Shown here in pieces: positions 15,424 through 22,256 of a DNA stretch of 64,000 nucleotides. Each line of letters opens with the position of its first letter. The stretch's first letter is position 1. The notes beneath the pieces are model-generated. The model saw only the letters and a list, made by a program, of their open reading frames with translations, searched no databases and had not been told where the DNA came from. Both the position numbers and the translations under genes were made by a program. Source of the stretch: Paenibacillus sp. Root444D2 (GTDB taxonomy: Bacteria; Bacillota; Bacilli; Paenibacillales; NBRC-103111); NCBI RefSeq assembly GCF_001426375.1, contig NZ_LMEO01000008.1, positions 77,795 through 141,794 on the forward strand. Direction: 5' to 3'.

Positions 15424-15554
15424 GGGGCTATAATCTTCATTAATTTCTCGTTGTTCTCAAATTGATCGGCAGCATTACGAGCCTTAATGAGAAAATAATA
15501 AGTTTTCCCGGATATATATGTTGAATCCCTATTCTCGGTTCAAGTAAGGTTTAC
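15420..15554 (-). pseudogene. Decayed 3' end of a fibronectin type III-like protein gene
   Basis: On the minus strand the frame reads VNLT, a stop codon where Trp is expected, then TENRDSTYISGKTYYFLIKA, RNAADQFENNEKLMKIIAP and a stop. The YYFLIKARN stretch is typical of the last strands of an Fn3 domain in secreted Paenibacillus proteins. No start or upstream domain remains. The fragment converges with, and overlaps by three bases, the membrane protein gene on the plus strand. Confidence 0.5.
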
Positions 15555-15688
15555 CGAACGGAGGTGTCATCGTATTAATCCATGACCCCCTTCCTTTTTG
15601 TAAACAAGTTATTTACTTAGTGATAATACTCCAATTACATATGTACCCTACAATTGAGATATCTTATTGTGGCGGAGGCATCGAAAAT

Positions 15689-15862
15689 ATGACAGCAAAA
15701 ATAATTCTTGTGCTTGCCTGTATGTTATCCCTATCTGCGTTAGGTGTCAAAGCATCAGAGAATCATATTGTCCGTCCGTACTCACCAGAACTTTATAGCT
15801 CTACCGAACAATTTGAATATGAATTTGAGTGGCAAAACGGTAAAATCATAGCCAATCCTTAA
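15689..15862 (+). CDS. Small secreted peptide, unknown
   Basis: A 57-residue product from ATG 15689, preceded by GGCGGAGG at about 10 bases. The first ~23 residues form a signal peptide (KIILVLACMLSLSALGVKA), leaving a short acidic, aromatic mature part (ENHIVRPYSPELYSSTEQ, FEYEFEWQNGK). The in-frame extension to 15620 looks non-coding. I do not recognise a family. A terminator follows at 15927. Confidence 0.5.
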   Translation: MTAKIILVLACMLSLSALGVKASENHIVRPYSPELYSSTEQFEYEFEWQNGKIIANP

Positions 15863-15926
15863 TGAGAAAACATAAGCTTCCCACCTAGAGTAGAATTAAC
15901 TAACATATGCTTTTGCCGCGAGTTTA

Positions 15927-15957
15927 TAAAAAGCACCCTCACGGGTGCTTTTTCATT
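15927..15957 (+). terminator. Intrinsic terminator
   Basis: AAAAAGCACC-CTCAC-GGGTGCTTTTT, also usable on the minus strand for the acetyltransferase gene ending at 15964. Confidence 0.85.
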
Positions 15958-15963
15958 TTGCTT

Positions 15964-16506
15964 TTAAGTGTCGGTTTCCCCTCTTAACATAATCCAGAAT
16001 CTCCCAACCATATTTCCATCATCTTCGATAAACTCTGATTCAAAGGCGCCACCCTGCTTGAGAATTATCTTCTCAGACCCTATGTTGCCTTTATCGCAAA
16101 CCACTAATACTTTATCCAAGCCCATCTCTTTCGCTATTTGTAATGTCTGATGTAGCAAGGCACTCGCATACCCTTTTCGTCTAAAGGAGGGCCGTATGCC
16201 ATAACCAATATGACCACCGCAATTTAGCAGCTTTTGGTTTAAACGGTGACGAATGTTTACAGCCCCCACTAGAAAGTTCTCTTCATTTAATAACCAGTAG
16301 GTTGAATGGGGCACCCAATTAGAAGTGACTAATTTCTCTTCGCTGTCTTCCGAATAGAGAAATTCTAGCATTGCATGGAAATCGCTAGGATCTTTCTCAA
16401 CAACCCAAGGCACGATATCTTCACCACTGCTGACCCAGTCTTGGTAGAACGATAAATACTGATCACGGAATTCCATAGAAGGTTTAATTAGACGTACTTT
16501 GTTCAT
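15964..16506 (-). CDS. GNAT-family N-acetyltransferase
   Basis: A 180-residue acetyl-CoA-dependent transferase. The GNAT core is visible: strand LVGAVNIRHRLN, then GGHIGYGIRPSFRRKGYASA (acetyl-CoA pyrophosphate loop, about 96-115), LLHQTLQIAKEMGLDKVLVV and the C-terminal KIILKQGGAFESE. This is the YjdJ/RimJ-like subgroup that acts on small molecules or protein N-termini; the substrate cannot be told. It starts at ATG 16506 and is a single gene. Confidence 0.87.
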   Translation of the reverse strand: MNKVRLIKPSMEFRDQYLSFYQDWVSSGEDIVPWVVEKDPSDFHAMLEFLYSEDSEEKLVTSNWVPHSTYWLLNEENFLVGAVNIRHRLNQKLLNCGGHIGYGIRPSFRRKGYASALLHQTLQIAKEMGLDKVLVVCDKGNIGSEKIILKQGGAFESEFIEDDGNMVGRFWIMLRGETDT

Positions 16507-16616
16507 TCAATTCAACTCCTGACTGTTAAACTAAATTTCGCCCCAGCCCTTTGCTTCCATTTTCATTTACAAAAATCACCTAAAGATAACGATTCTGCCT
16601 GAATATTTCATCCTAA

Positions 16617-17051
16617 CTAAATCACCGTTTCATCATTACCTTGCTGCTGATTAACCCCTTCTAAGGAGGGTTTAAGTGGGGCTTGTTCCGGTATTGGCGG
16701 TTTTACATAATGAGTGGAATAGTGTCGTTCAACTTGGTAATCACCTGTTTTGGAGAAACGCAGCTGACTTTTCGCCCCTTTTCCCCAGGACATATAGAGT
16801 CTATAAGATTCCTTAAGGTTTAATTCCCTTGCCGTTTTCCGGAATTCTTTCATGATGAAGCTGAGTTGACCCAAATTCCCGTTAAGGACCCTCTCTAGGT
16901 AGGGAACCCTTCGGAATCGCCATTCCTCTACAAGCTTTGGAGAGATCTTCTCTATCTTCAAGAACAAATCCAGTGGGCTCGCATACCCTTTTTCCCAGAT
17001 CAATTGATGTACCGTATGACGAACCTTTTTTTGTAATTCTTGTCTATTCAA
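16617..17051 (-). CDS. Conserved hypothetical protein
   Basis: A 144-residue protein of a Firmicutes family with no known function. The first two thirds are basic and helical (RHTVHQLIWEKGYASPLDLF, EEWRFRRVPYLERVLNGNL), the rest is Pro/Gln-rich. I have seen similar sequences as single genes in Bacilli, with the WRFRRVPYLE stretch best conserved. No membrane segments, no signal peptide, no catalytic motif. Start ATG 17051 lies after AAAGGACG. Confidence 0.6.
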   Translation of the reverse strand: MNRQELQKKVRHTVHQLIWEKGYASPLDLFLKIEKISPKLVEEWRFRRVPYLERVLNGNLGQLSFIMKEFRKTARELNLKESYRLYMSWGKGAKSQLRFSKTGDYQVERHYSTHYVKPPIPEQAPLKPSLEGVNQQQGNDETVI

Positions 17052-17297
17052 ACAAACTACGTCCTTTCACGGTCAAAAGCGATATTATTTTTGTGCTTTT
17101 CGCTCAATTCAATGTAATCCAATTCATAAACTTTTCCGCATGAACCGATCCATTGGCTTTGATTAGTTGACGAAATGATTTGAGCCCCGTTCATGCTTTC
17201 ATTTTCTCAAATTTGTCTCTTCTTGCCTACTATTGCTTTCTCAAATTAACAATAAAGAAGCCTTCCGGCGGGATACAGCAAATCGAATTGCCCAAAG

Positions 17298-17411
17298 AAA
17301 ACACCCTCTCGGGTGCTTCTTCATTATCCGAAACTACCGCCACACAGGCAGCGCTTCGCAATGGGTGTATTCATAGTTTCGATGTCATCCGAGCAGCGCC
17401 CCGTACGACCT
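17298..17411 (-). pseudogene. Decayed partial copy of the ssrA 3' half and terminator
   Basis: ACCCTCTCGGGTGCTTCTTC (17303-17322) repeats the ssrA terminator exactly, then about 27 bases corresponding to the acceptor and T-arm 3' strand are missing. TCCGAAA, CCGCCACACAGGCA and GATGTCATCCGAGCAGCGCC then follow in the order of ssrA, in the same orientation as the intact gene. It cannot act as tmRNA. The remainder of 17052-17732 shows no gene. Confidence 0.75.
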
Positions 17412-17732
17412 AAAGATACATTCCGCAATAATCCAAACCTTTTTCGAACCCTAAAGGATGTTTGTCTATACCATGCTAAAGTCATTGAATATATTGTAAT
17501 TATTTTATCTTATTTAAGGGTTTTCTAAAAAACGGTTGGGGGTATCCGCTACAGTATCATCATTCCAACCTTTAATAGAACCCAGCAGCTTTTGCTCACG
17601 CTCGTTTCATTTGAAACACAAACTCATCCGAAGCATCAATTCAATGACTCATCGTTAAATTTATTCGCGCTAGTACTTCATTACTCGATTTCCCGGTGTA
17701 TGCATGATTATGAGTGAGGTTGGTGATAGGTT

Positions 17733-18377
17733 TTGATCTATACAGCTCTTGGAGATTCTATTACATTTGGGGAAAATGCCTCCTCTTTGGTAAAGGCCTA
17801 TCCCCAATTAACCATATCTACTTTAAATTCACGCTCCCGTAAGGTAACTGGGTATGTTTTGGCTCGACCTGGTTGGAGCAGTTACGATTTGTTGGATGCG
17901 GTGATATGGCAAGGTGCCTCAATGATTAGACAATCTGCTGTTGTTTCTATATGGATCGGAGGTGTTGATTTAGCCAACGCGGCACTGTTTTCATTTAGAA
18001 ACCAGCAACCATTAAATGCAAAACAAATTGCAACCAACTATAAGCGAAATGTAAGTGCTATTCTATCGCAAATAAAAAATGGCAGCCATGCCCGAATTAT
18101 TTGCTGCACGCAGTACAATCCATTTCCAAACAGTCCTCTTGCGGTTGAGTCGATAGCCCGATTAAATCATTTAACGAACGAACTCGCCCAAAATTACGAT
18201 GCAACTATCGTTCCCGTTCATACGTGGTTTGAAGGAAAACAATCAGATCTGATTTATGGTTATCAAAAAGGAAAGATTGAAGATGCGTTAAGCGGATCTT
18301 TGCCCATCCATCCAAATGATCGGGGGCATCAAGTAATTGCAATGGGATTGGCCCCATATCTATTCTCTCGCAAGTAG
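17733..18377 (+). CDS. SGNH/GDSL-hydrolase-like protein with missing catalytic residues
   Basis: A 214-residue protein with the SGNH fold. Block I is intact (YTALGDSITFGE, Ser9). Block III reads IGGVDLAN, with Val where the SGNH family has its oxyanion Asn. Block V reads LPIHPNDRGH, keeping His193 but with Leu190 in place of the usual Asp of DxxH. The enzyme may be divergent or weakly active. Start is TTG 17733; the true start is uncertain. There is no signal peptide, so it should act in the cytoplasm. It stands alone between the ssrA remnant and an ABC operon. Confidence 0.72.
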   Translation: MIYTALGDSITFGENASSLVKAYPQLTISTLNSRSRKVTGYVLARPGWSSYDLLDAVIWQGASMIRQSAVVSIWIGGVDLANAALFSFRNQQPLNAKQIATNYKRNVSAILSQIKNGSHARIICCTQYNPFPNSPLAVESIARLNHLTNELAQNYDATIVPVHTWFEGKQSDLIYGYQKGKIEDALSGSLPIHPNDRGHQVIAMGLAPYLFSRK

Positions 18378-18393
18378 CCACGCATGTTGAAAA

Positions 18394-18424
18394 TGAAAAA
18401 AGCACCCTCTCGGGTGCTTTTTTC
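18394..18424. terminator. Bidirectional terminator
   Basis: AAAAAAGCACC-CTCTC-GGGTGCTTTTTTC between the convergent SGNH-like gene and the ABC operon. Confidence 0.88.
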
Positions 18425-18445
18425 ATCGTTAAACCTTTTCCCTCA

Positions 18446-19207
18446 TCACTGCTGTGCCAAACCAACATTCAAGAAAGCTTTCGTCCGATCAAACTTCGGA
18501 TTTGTAAAAAGCTGCTGCGGATGGCCGGATTCAACGATTTCTCCTTTATCCATAAAAATGACCCGATTCGCTACTTCTCTGGCGAAGCCCATTTCATGGG
18601 TCACAACGATCATCGTCATGTGTTCCTCTGCGAGGTTCTTCATCACCTGCATCACCTCTCCTGTCAACTCAGGGTCGAGGGCGGAAGTAGGTTCATCGAA
18701 CAACAAGATTTCGGGGTTCATCATTAATGCTCGGGCAATCGCGACCCTCTGCTTCTGGCCCCCTGAAAGCTTAGCCGGATAATCCAATGCCCGCTCGGAG
18801 AGCCCAACCTTTTCCAACAATTCCAAGCTTCGTTTTCGAAATCCGGTCATCGACTCGCCTTTAACAATCCGCGGAGCGAGCTCCAAGTTTTCTCTCACTG
18901 TAAGATGAGGAAACAAATTAAAATGTTGGAACACCATCCCCATCTTGGGGGTGATCCGTTTGATTTCAGAGGGCTTGGCATAGATTCCATCTTTGACCAA
19001 AACCTCTCCTGCTATGTGAATCGTGCCGCTATTAATCTGCTCAAGATGAATAAGACTTCGGAGCATCGTACTTTTGCCGGAACCCGAAGGACCAATGACT
19101 GCAACAACATCTTTCTTTTCCACTTGAAACGTCATTTGCTTCAACACGTTCAACTCGCCATATGACTTACTGAGGTTAGCTACTTCAATGATTGCCACAC
19201 GCGCCAT
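18446..19207 (-). CDS. Polar amino acid ABC transporter, ATP-binding protein
   Basis: ATPase of a PAAT-family importer, 253 residues. Walker [10 protein letters not shown] (39-47), Q-loop [12 protein letters not shown], signature [15 protein letters not shown], Walker [12 protein letters not shown] and switch His in VVTHEMGFA are all intact. This is the GlnQ/TcyC class. It follows the permease gene by five bases and is the last gene of a three-gene operon (binding protein, permease, ATPase). The amino acid transported is not evident. Confidence 0.93.
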   Translation of the reverse strand: MARVAIIEVANLSKSYGELNVLKQMTFQVEKKDVVAVIGPSGSGKSTMLRSLIHLEQINSGTIHIAGEVLVKDGIYAKPSEIKRITPKMGMVFQHFNLFPHLTVRENLELAPRIVKGESMTGFRKRSLELLEKVGLSERALDYPAKLSGGQKQRVAIARALMMNPEILLFDEPTSALDPELTGEVMQVMKNLAEEHMTMIVVTHEMGFAREVANRVIFMDKGEIVESGHPQQLFTNPKFDRTKAFLNVGLAQQ

Positions 19208-19212
19208 CCCTT

Positions 19213-19875
19213 TTATTCAAATTTAAATCTTCGCTCCAGCCATTTAAAAAACACAGTTAGCAGAAGTGTCATGACCAAATAAATAATGCCCGCGATAAAG
19301 AAAGGCATGATGGAGAAGTCACGATTGACCGCCGTCTGGGCAAAATGAAGCAACTCCGGAACTGCAACAGCATAAAGCAGCGCCGTATCTTTAATCAGTG
19401 TAATCGACTCATTGGATACTGCAGGCAAGACGACTCGAAACATTTGAGGCAGGATGATTCGCAGCATGGTCTGCCACTTGCTAAAGCCTAGCACCTGCGA
19501 AGCCTCATATTGGCCTTTATCAATCGCTAGCAAACCGCCCCTAAAAATTTCGGCAAAATAAGCCGCATAGTTCAGAATAAAACCTAAACAGGCAGCGGTA
19601 AATCGGTCCAGCACCAGATATTGTCCGATCCCCGGCAGCATGGGAAGCCCGAAACATATCACGAGCAATTGCAGCAAGAGCGGCGTTCCGCGCATGATAT
19701 AAATATACGTATTAGCGAGCCCCGCAATCGATCGGTTATTGCTTTTCACCGCCAATGTAAGGACAAAACCCAAAGGGATGGACACCACAATGGCAATTAA
19801 AAACAAAAGGATCGTCATTTGGGCCCCTTCCAGCATAGGGATGACCATCGAAGTGAAATAATCAGCTGACATCAA
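19213..19875 (-). CDS. Polar amino acid ABC transporter, permease
   Basis: A 220-residue inner-membrane permease with about five helices. The HisM/GlnP-type signature is clear: [20 protein letters not shown] (about 54-73) and the cytoplasmic EAA loop [20 protein letters not shown] (about 140-159). It lies between the binding-protein and ATPase genes. A partial stem (19898-19920) in the gap from the binding-protein gene may lower permease expression relative to the binding protein, as is usual in such operons. Confidence 0.92.
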   Translation of the reverse strand: MMSADYFTSMVIPMLEGAQMTILLFLIAIVVSIPLGFVLTLAVKSNNRSIAGLANTYIYIMRGTPLLLQLLVICFGLPMLPGIGQYLVLDRFTAACLGFILNYAAYFAEIFRGGLLAIDKGQYEASQVLGFSKWQTMLRIILPQMFRVVLPAVSNESITLIKDTALLYAVAVPELLHFAQTAVNRDFSIMPFFIAGIIYLVMTLLLTVFFKWLERRFKFE

Positions 19876-19897
19876 AAAATACCCCCAAAAACAAAAA

Positions 19898-19920
19898 CGG
19901 AATTTCCCAAAAGAAATCCG
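19898..19920 (-). terminator. Weak intercistronic hairpin
   Basis: CGGATTTC and GAAATTCCG flank a short loop on the minus strand, with no T run. It probably stabilises the upstream binding-protein mRNA or attenuates the permease. Confidence 0.4.
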
Positions 19921-19946
19921 ATTTTGCCTTATCTTCTTCGATTACG

Positions 19947-20726
19947 TTACTTCAATACTTTATCTTCACCAAACCACTTTTGAGAAATTTTAGCAGCCGT
20001 GCCGTCTTGGTTCATCTCGTCAAGCGCTTTTTGCAGCTTTTGAAGCAGTGGCTCGTTGCCTTTCTTCACGCCAATCCCGTATTCTTCAGGAGCTAGCGAT
20101 TCACCAAGCAGCTTGAAGCTTCCCTTTTCTTTGGACATGTAGTACTTAATGACAACTTCGTCAATGATCACCGCATCAATGCGGCCAATCTTCAAATCGT
20201 TTAGCGCTAGAACATTATCGGCATACTCCGTAACGGTCTTGACTTTGGATTTTAACGGACTCCCGTTCAATGCGTCTGCTGCTGAAGAGAGGGATTGAAG
20301 CCCTACAACTTTACCAGACAGATCATCCAGCTTGGCGAAATTGGATTTAGCCAGCGTGACAGCCACCTGCGCATTTTTCAAATAAGGTTTGGTAAAAAGA
20401 ACTTTGCCTTTACGCTCGTCCGTAATCGTATATCCGTTCCAAATGAGATCAATCCTGCCGCTGTTCAGCTCTGATTCTTTGGTTGTCCAGTCAATCGGTT
20501 GAAAAACTGCCGTTGTACCCATTTTTTCAACAGCTGCTTTCGCATAATCGATATCAAAGCCGACGATTTCATTCTTCTCATCTCGGAAACCCATCGGCGC
20601 AAATTTGTCATCAATGCCGACCACTACCTTTTTCGCGTCACCTGTGTTACCTTTTGAACTCGAACATCCTGTAACCAGCGAAAGTGCCGCCGTAATTACT
20701 AATGCCATCGTTGCCAATCGTTTCAT
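19947..20726 (-). CDS. Amino acid ABC transporter substrate-binding lipoprotein
   Basis: Extracellular binding protein of the PAAT family anchored by lipid. From ATG 20726 the signal is KRLATMALVITAALS with lipobox LVTGC. The fold shows VVVGIDDKFAPMGFRDEKNE at the mature start, IWNGYTITDERKGKVLFTKPY and RIDAVIIDE. The acidic/aromatic pocket (Asp and Arg of TITDERKGK) is the usual amino acid ligand site. The frame extends to 20771, but AGGTGGAG precedes 20726 and a signal peptide starts there. First gene of the operon; cystine, glutamine or arginine are possible ligands. Confidence 0.9.
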   Translation of the reverse strand: MKRLATMALVITAALSLVTGCSSSKGNTGDAKKVVVGIDDKFAPMGFRDEKNEIVGFDIDYAKAAVEKMGTTAVFQPIDWTTKESELNSGRIDLIWNGYTITDERKGKVLFTKPYLKNAQVAVTLAKSNFAKLDDLSGKVVGLQSLSSAADALNGSPLKSKVKTVTEYADNVLALNDLKIGRIDAVIIDEVVIKYYMSKEKGSFKLLGESLAPEEYGIGVKKGNEPLLQKLQKALDEMNQDGTAAKISQKWFGEDKVLK

Positions 20727-20856
20727 AAACTCCAACTCCACCTTTAACATTTGTATCAAAGACTTTAGCACGTTACCACTTTATCAAGAACTACATGATA
20801 TCATATATGCTCAGAAAATGTCGATACAGTTATTGGCAGATGTTCTTCTGCACCTC

Positions 20857-20964
20857 AGTCCGCGCGGACTGAGCCCTCGAGGGGTCTCCTCACTAATCCT
20901 AACCTTCGCAAAAAAAAGACACCCCAGAGGGTGTCTTTTTTACTTGTATGGAGGTGAGGGGAGT
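20857..20964. repeat. Partial tandem duplicate of the ssrA 3' flank, copy A
   Basis: It begins with the perfect palindromes AGTCCGCGCGGACT (20857-20870) and CCCTCGAGGG (20874-20883) and carries a terminator hairpin (GACACCCC-AGA-GGGTGTC, near 20918-20936). It ends with TTGTATGGAGGTGAGGGGAG (20944-20963), which is the ssrA 3' end. The same order recurs 200 bases downstream as copy B, leading into the intact gene. Confidence 0.75.
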
Positions 20965-21056
20965 ATTGAAATGTCCATTTAACTTGCTCCGAAGCAACTC
21001 ACCGACGACAACCCTAGCGGTACATTTCAATGCCGTGCTCCCTCCGCTCACGCTCC

Positions 21057-21143
21057 AGTCCGCGCGGACTGAACCCTCGAGGGGTTCTCCTCCCGAATCT
21101 CGTGCAATGAAAAAAGCACCCTCTCGGGTGCTTCTTCATTGTA
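21057..21143. repeat. Tandem duplicate of the ssrA 3' flank, copy B, with the ssrA terminator
   Basis: It repeats AGTCCGCGCGGACT (21057-21070) and CCCTCGAGGG (21074-21083), exactly 200 bases after copy A. The hairpin AAAAAAGCACC-CTCTC-GGGTGCTTCTTC (21112-21136) then serves as terminator of ssrA on the minus strand. Confidence 0.75.
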
Positions 21144-21505
21144 TGGAGGTGAGGGGAGTCGAACCCCTGTCCGAAAATATCGCCACACAGGCATCTACGG
21201 GTGTAGTCACAGTTTTGATGTCACCCGAGCAGCGCCCCGTAACCGGCTATGCGTTGGGTCAGCCTGATTGTCTTCCTACGTCCGACCCCAGGCGGAGACC
21301 AAACGTCGTATCCCACTATAGTTGAGCCCCTATCCCAGTCACATGGGCGATGCTGAGGAGGAGCACGCTAACAGGTTATTAAGCTGCTAAAGCGTAGTTG
21401 TTTTGTGTTTTGCCATTTAATAGGCTTTAGCGTTTTATAGTGGACGCGGCCCCACTACCCGCAACCCGTGCCCAAACTATCCCCGTCGAATCCAAGAACA
21501 CCCCC
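21144..21505 (-). ncRNA. ssrA: tmRNA (ssrA)
   Basis: One-piece tmRNA of about 362 bases. The 5' end GGGGGTGTTCTTGGATTCGA and 3' end TTCGACTCCCCTCACCTCCA pair to form the alanine-type acceptor stem, and the 3' CCA is encoded. The tag reading frame is GGC AAA ACA CAA AAC AAC, then TAC GCT TTA GCA GCT and TAA TAA. This gives, with the charged alanine, the tag A-GKTQNNYALAA, ending in the usual ALAA degron recognised by ClpXP. It lies directly downstream of smpB, whose product it needs. Extra partial copies of its 3' end lie at 17.3 and 20.9 kb. Confidence 0.96.
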
Positions 21506-21678
21506 GGATTGCCTTCGTTGCCGTCAGAGACGGTGAAGGTAAAAGAAAAGCAGGATAATCATTTGAGCCAAATTGCTTTCAAATCTTTGCTGCTAAATTA
21601 GTATAACACATGACGATGAAAAATGAACGACTAGGTTCATGGAAGTTGAGGTGTTGCCTTCCAGTATCGGCTGGCCGC

Positions 21679-22161
21679 CTATCTGGCAATCTTCTGCTTC
21701 TCACGCAGAGCACGTTGAATGTCTCGCTGTGCATCCTTTTTCGCTGCGGATTCACGCTTGTCGAACTGCTTTTTCCCTTTGCCTATGCCGACCAAAAGTT
21801 TGGCGTAACCATTCCGGATATACACCTTTAGTGGAACGAGAGTATAACCTTCTTGTTTTGCCTGACCTAACATCTTGGCGATCTGGGCCTTTTTTAAGAG
21901 CAGCTTCCGCGTCCGTGTTGGATCATCTGGATTGCTTCGGTTGCCTTGATCGAAAGGACTAATATGCATGTTGTGTACAAATGCTTCGCCATTGCGAATA
22001 GTCGAAAAGCTATCGCCTATGTTTGCTTTACCTGCCCGTAAGGATTTGATCTCCGTGCCGGTCAGGACAAGACCGCATTCATACGTTTCTTCAATAAAAT
22101 AGTCGTGTGAAGCCTTTTTGTTCTGGGCGAGCAATTTGCCATCTGCCTTTTTCGTTGCCAC
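21679..22161 (-). CDS. smpB: SsrA-binding protein SmpB
   Basis: Trans-translation cofactor that binds tmRNA and places it in the ribosomal A site of stalled ribosomes. 160 residues. Start GTG 22161 is chosen because AGGAGG lies 7 bases upstream; the longer frame to 22215 is not conserved. Family features: [46 protein letters not shown], and the C-terminal basic tail [19 protein letters not shown] that enters the mRNA channel. It lies between rnr and ssrA, the same order as in B. subtilis. Confidence 0.96.
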   Translation of the reverse strand: MATKKADGKLLAQNKKASHDYFIEETYECGLVLTGTEIKSLRAGKANIGDSFSTIRNGEAFVHNMHISPFDQGNRSNPDDPTRTRKLLLKKAQIAKMLGQAKQEGYTLVPLKVYIRNGYAKLLVGIGKGKKQFDKRESAAKKDAQRDIQRALREKQKIAR

Positions 22162-22256
22162 ATGAGATCCTCCTCCCGCACGTTCAATGCAGGTAAATAC
22201 TGCTACAATGTGCATCCTATTGTAGCAAGATCAAGGCGGAAAAGCAAGAAGCGGCG

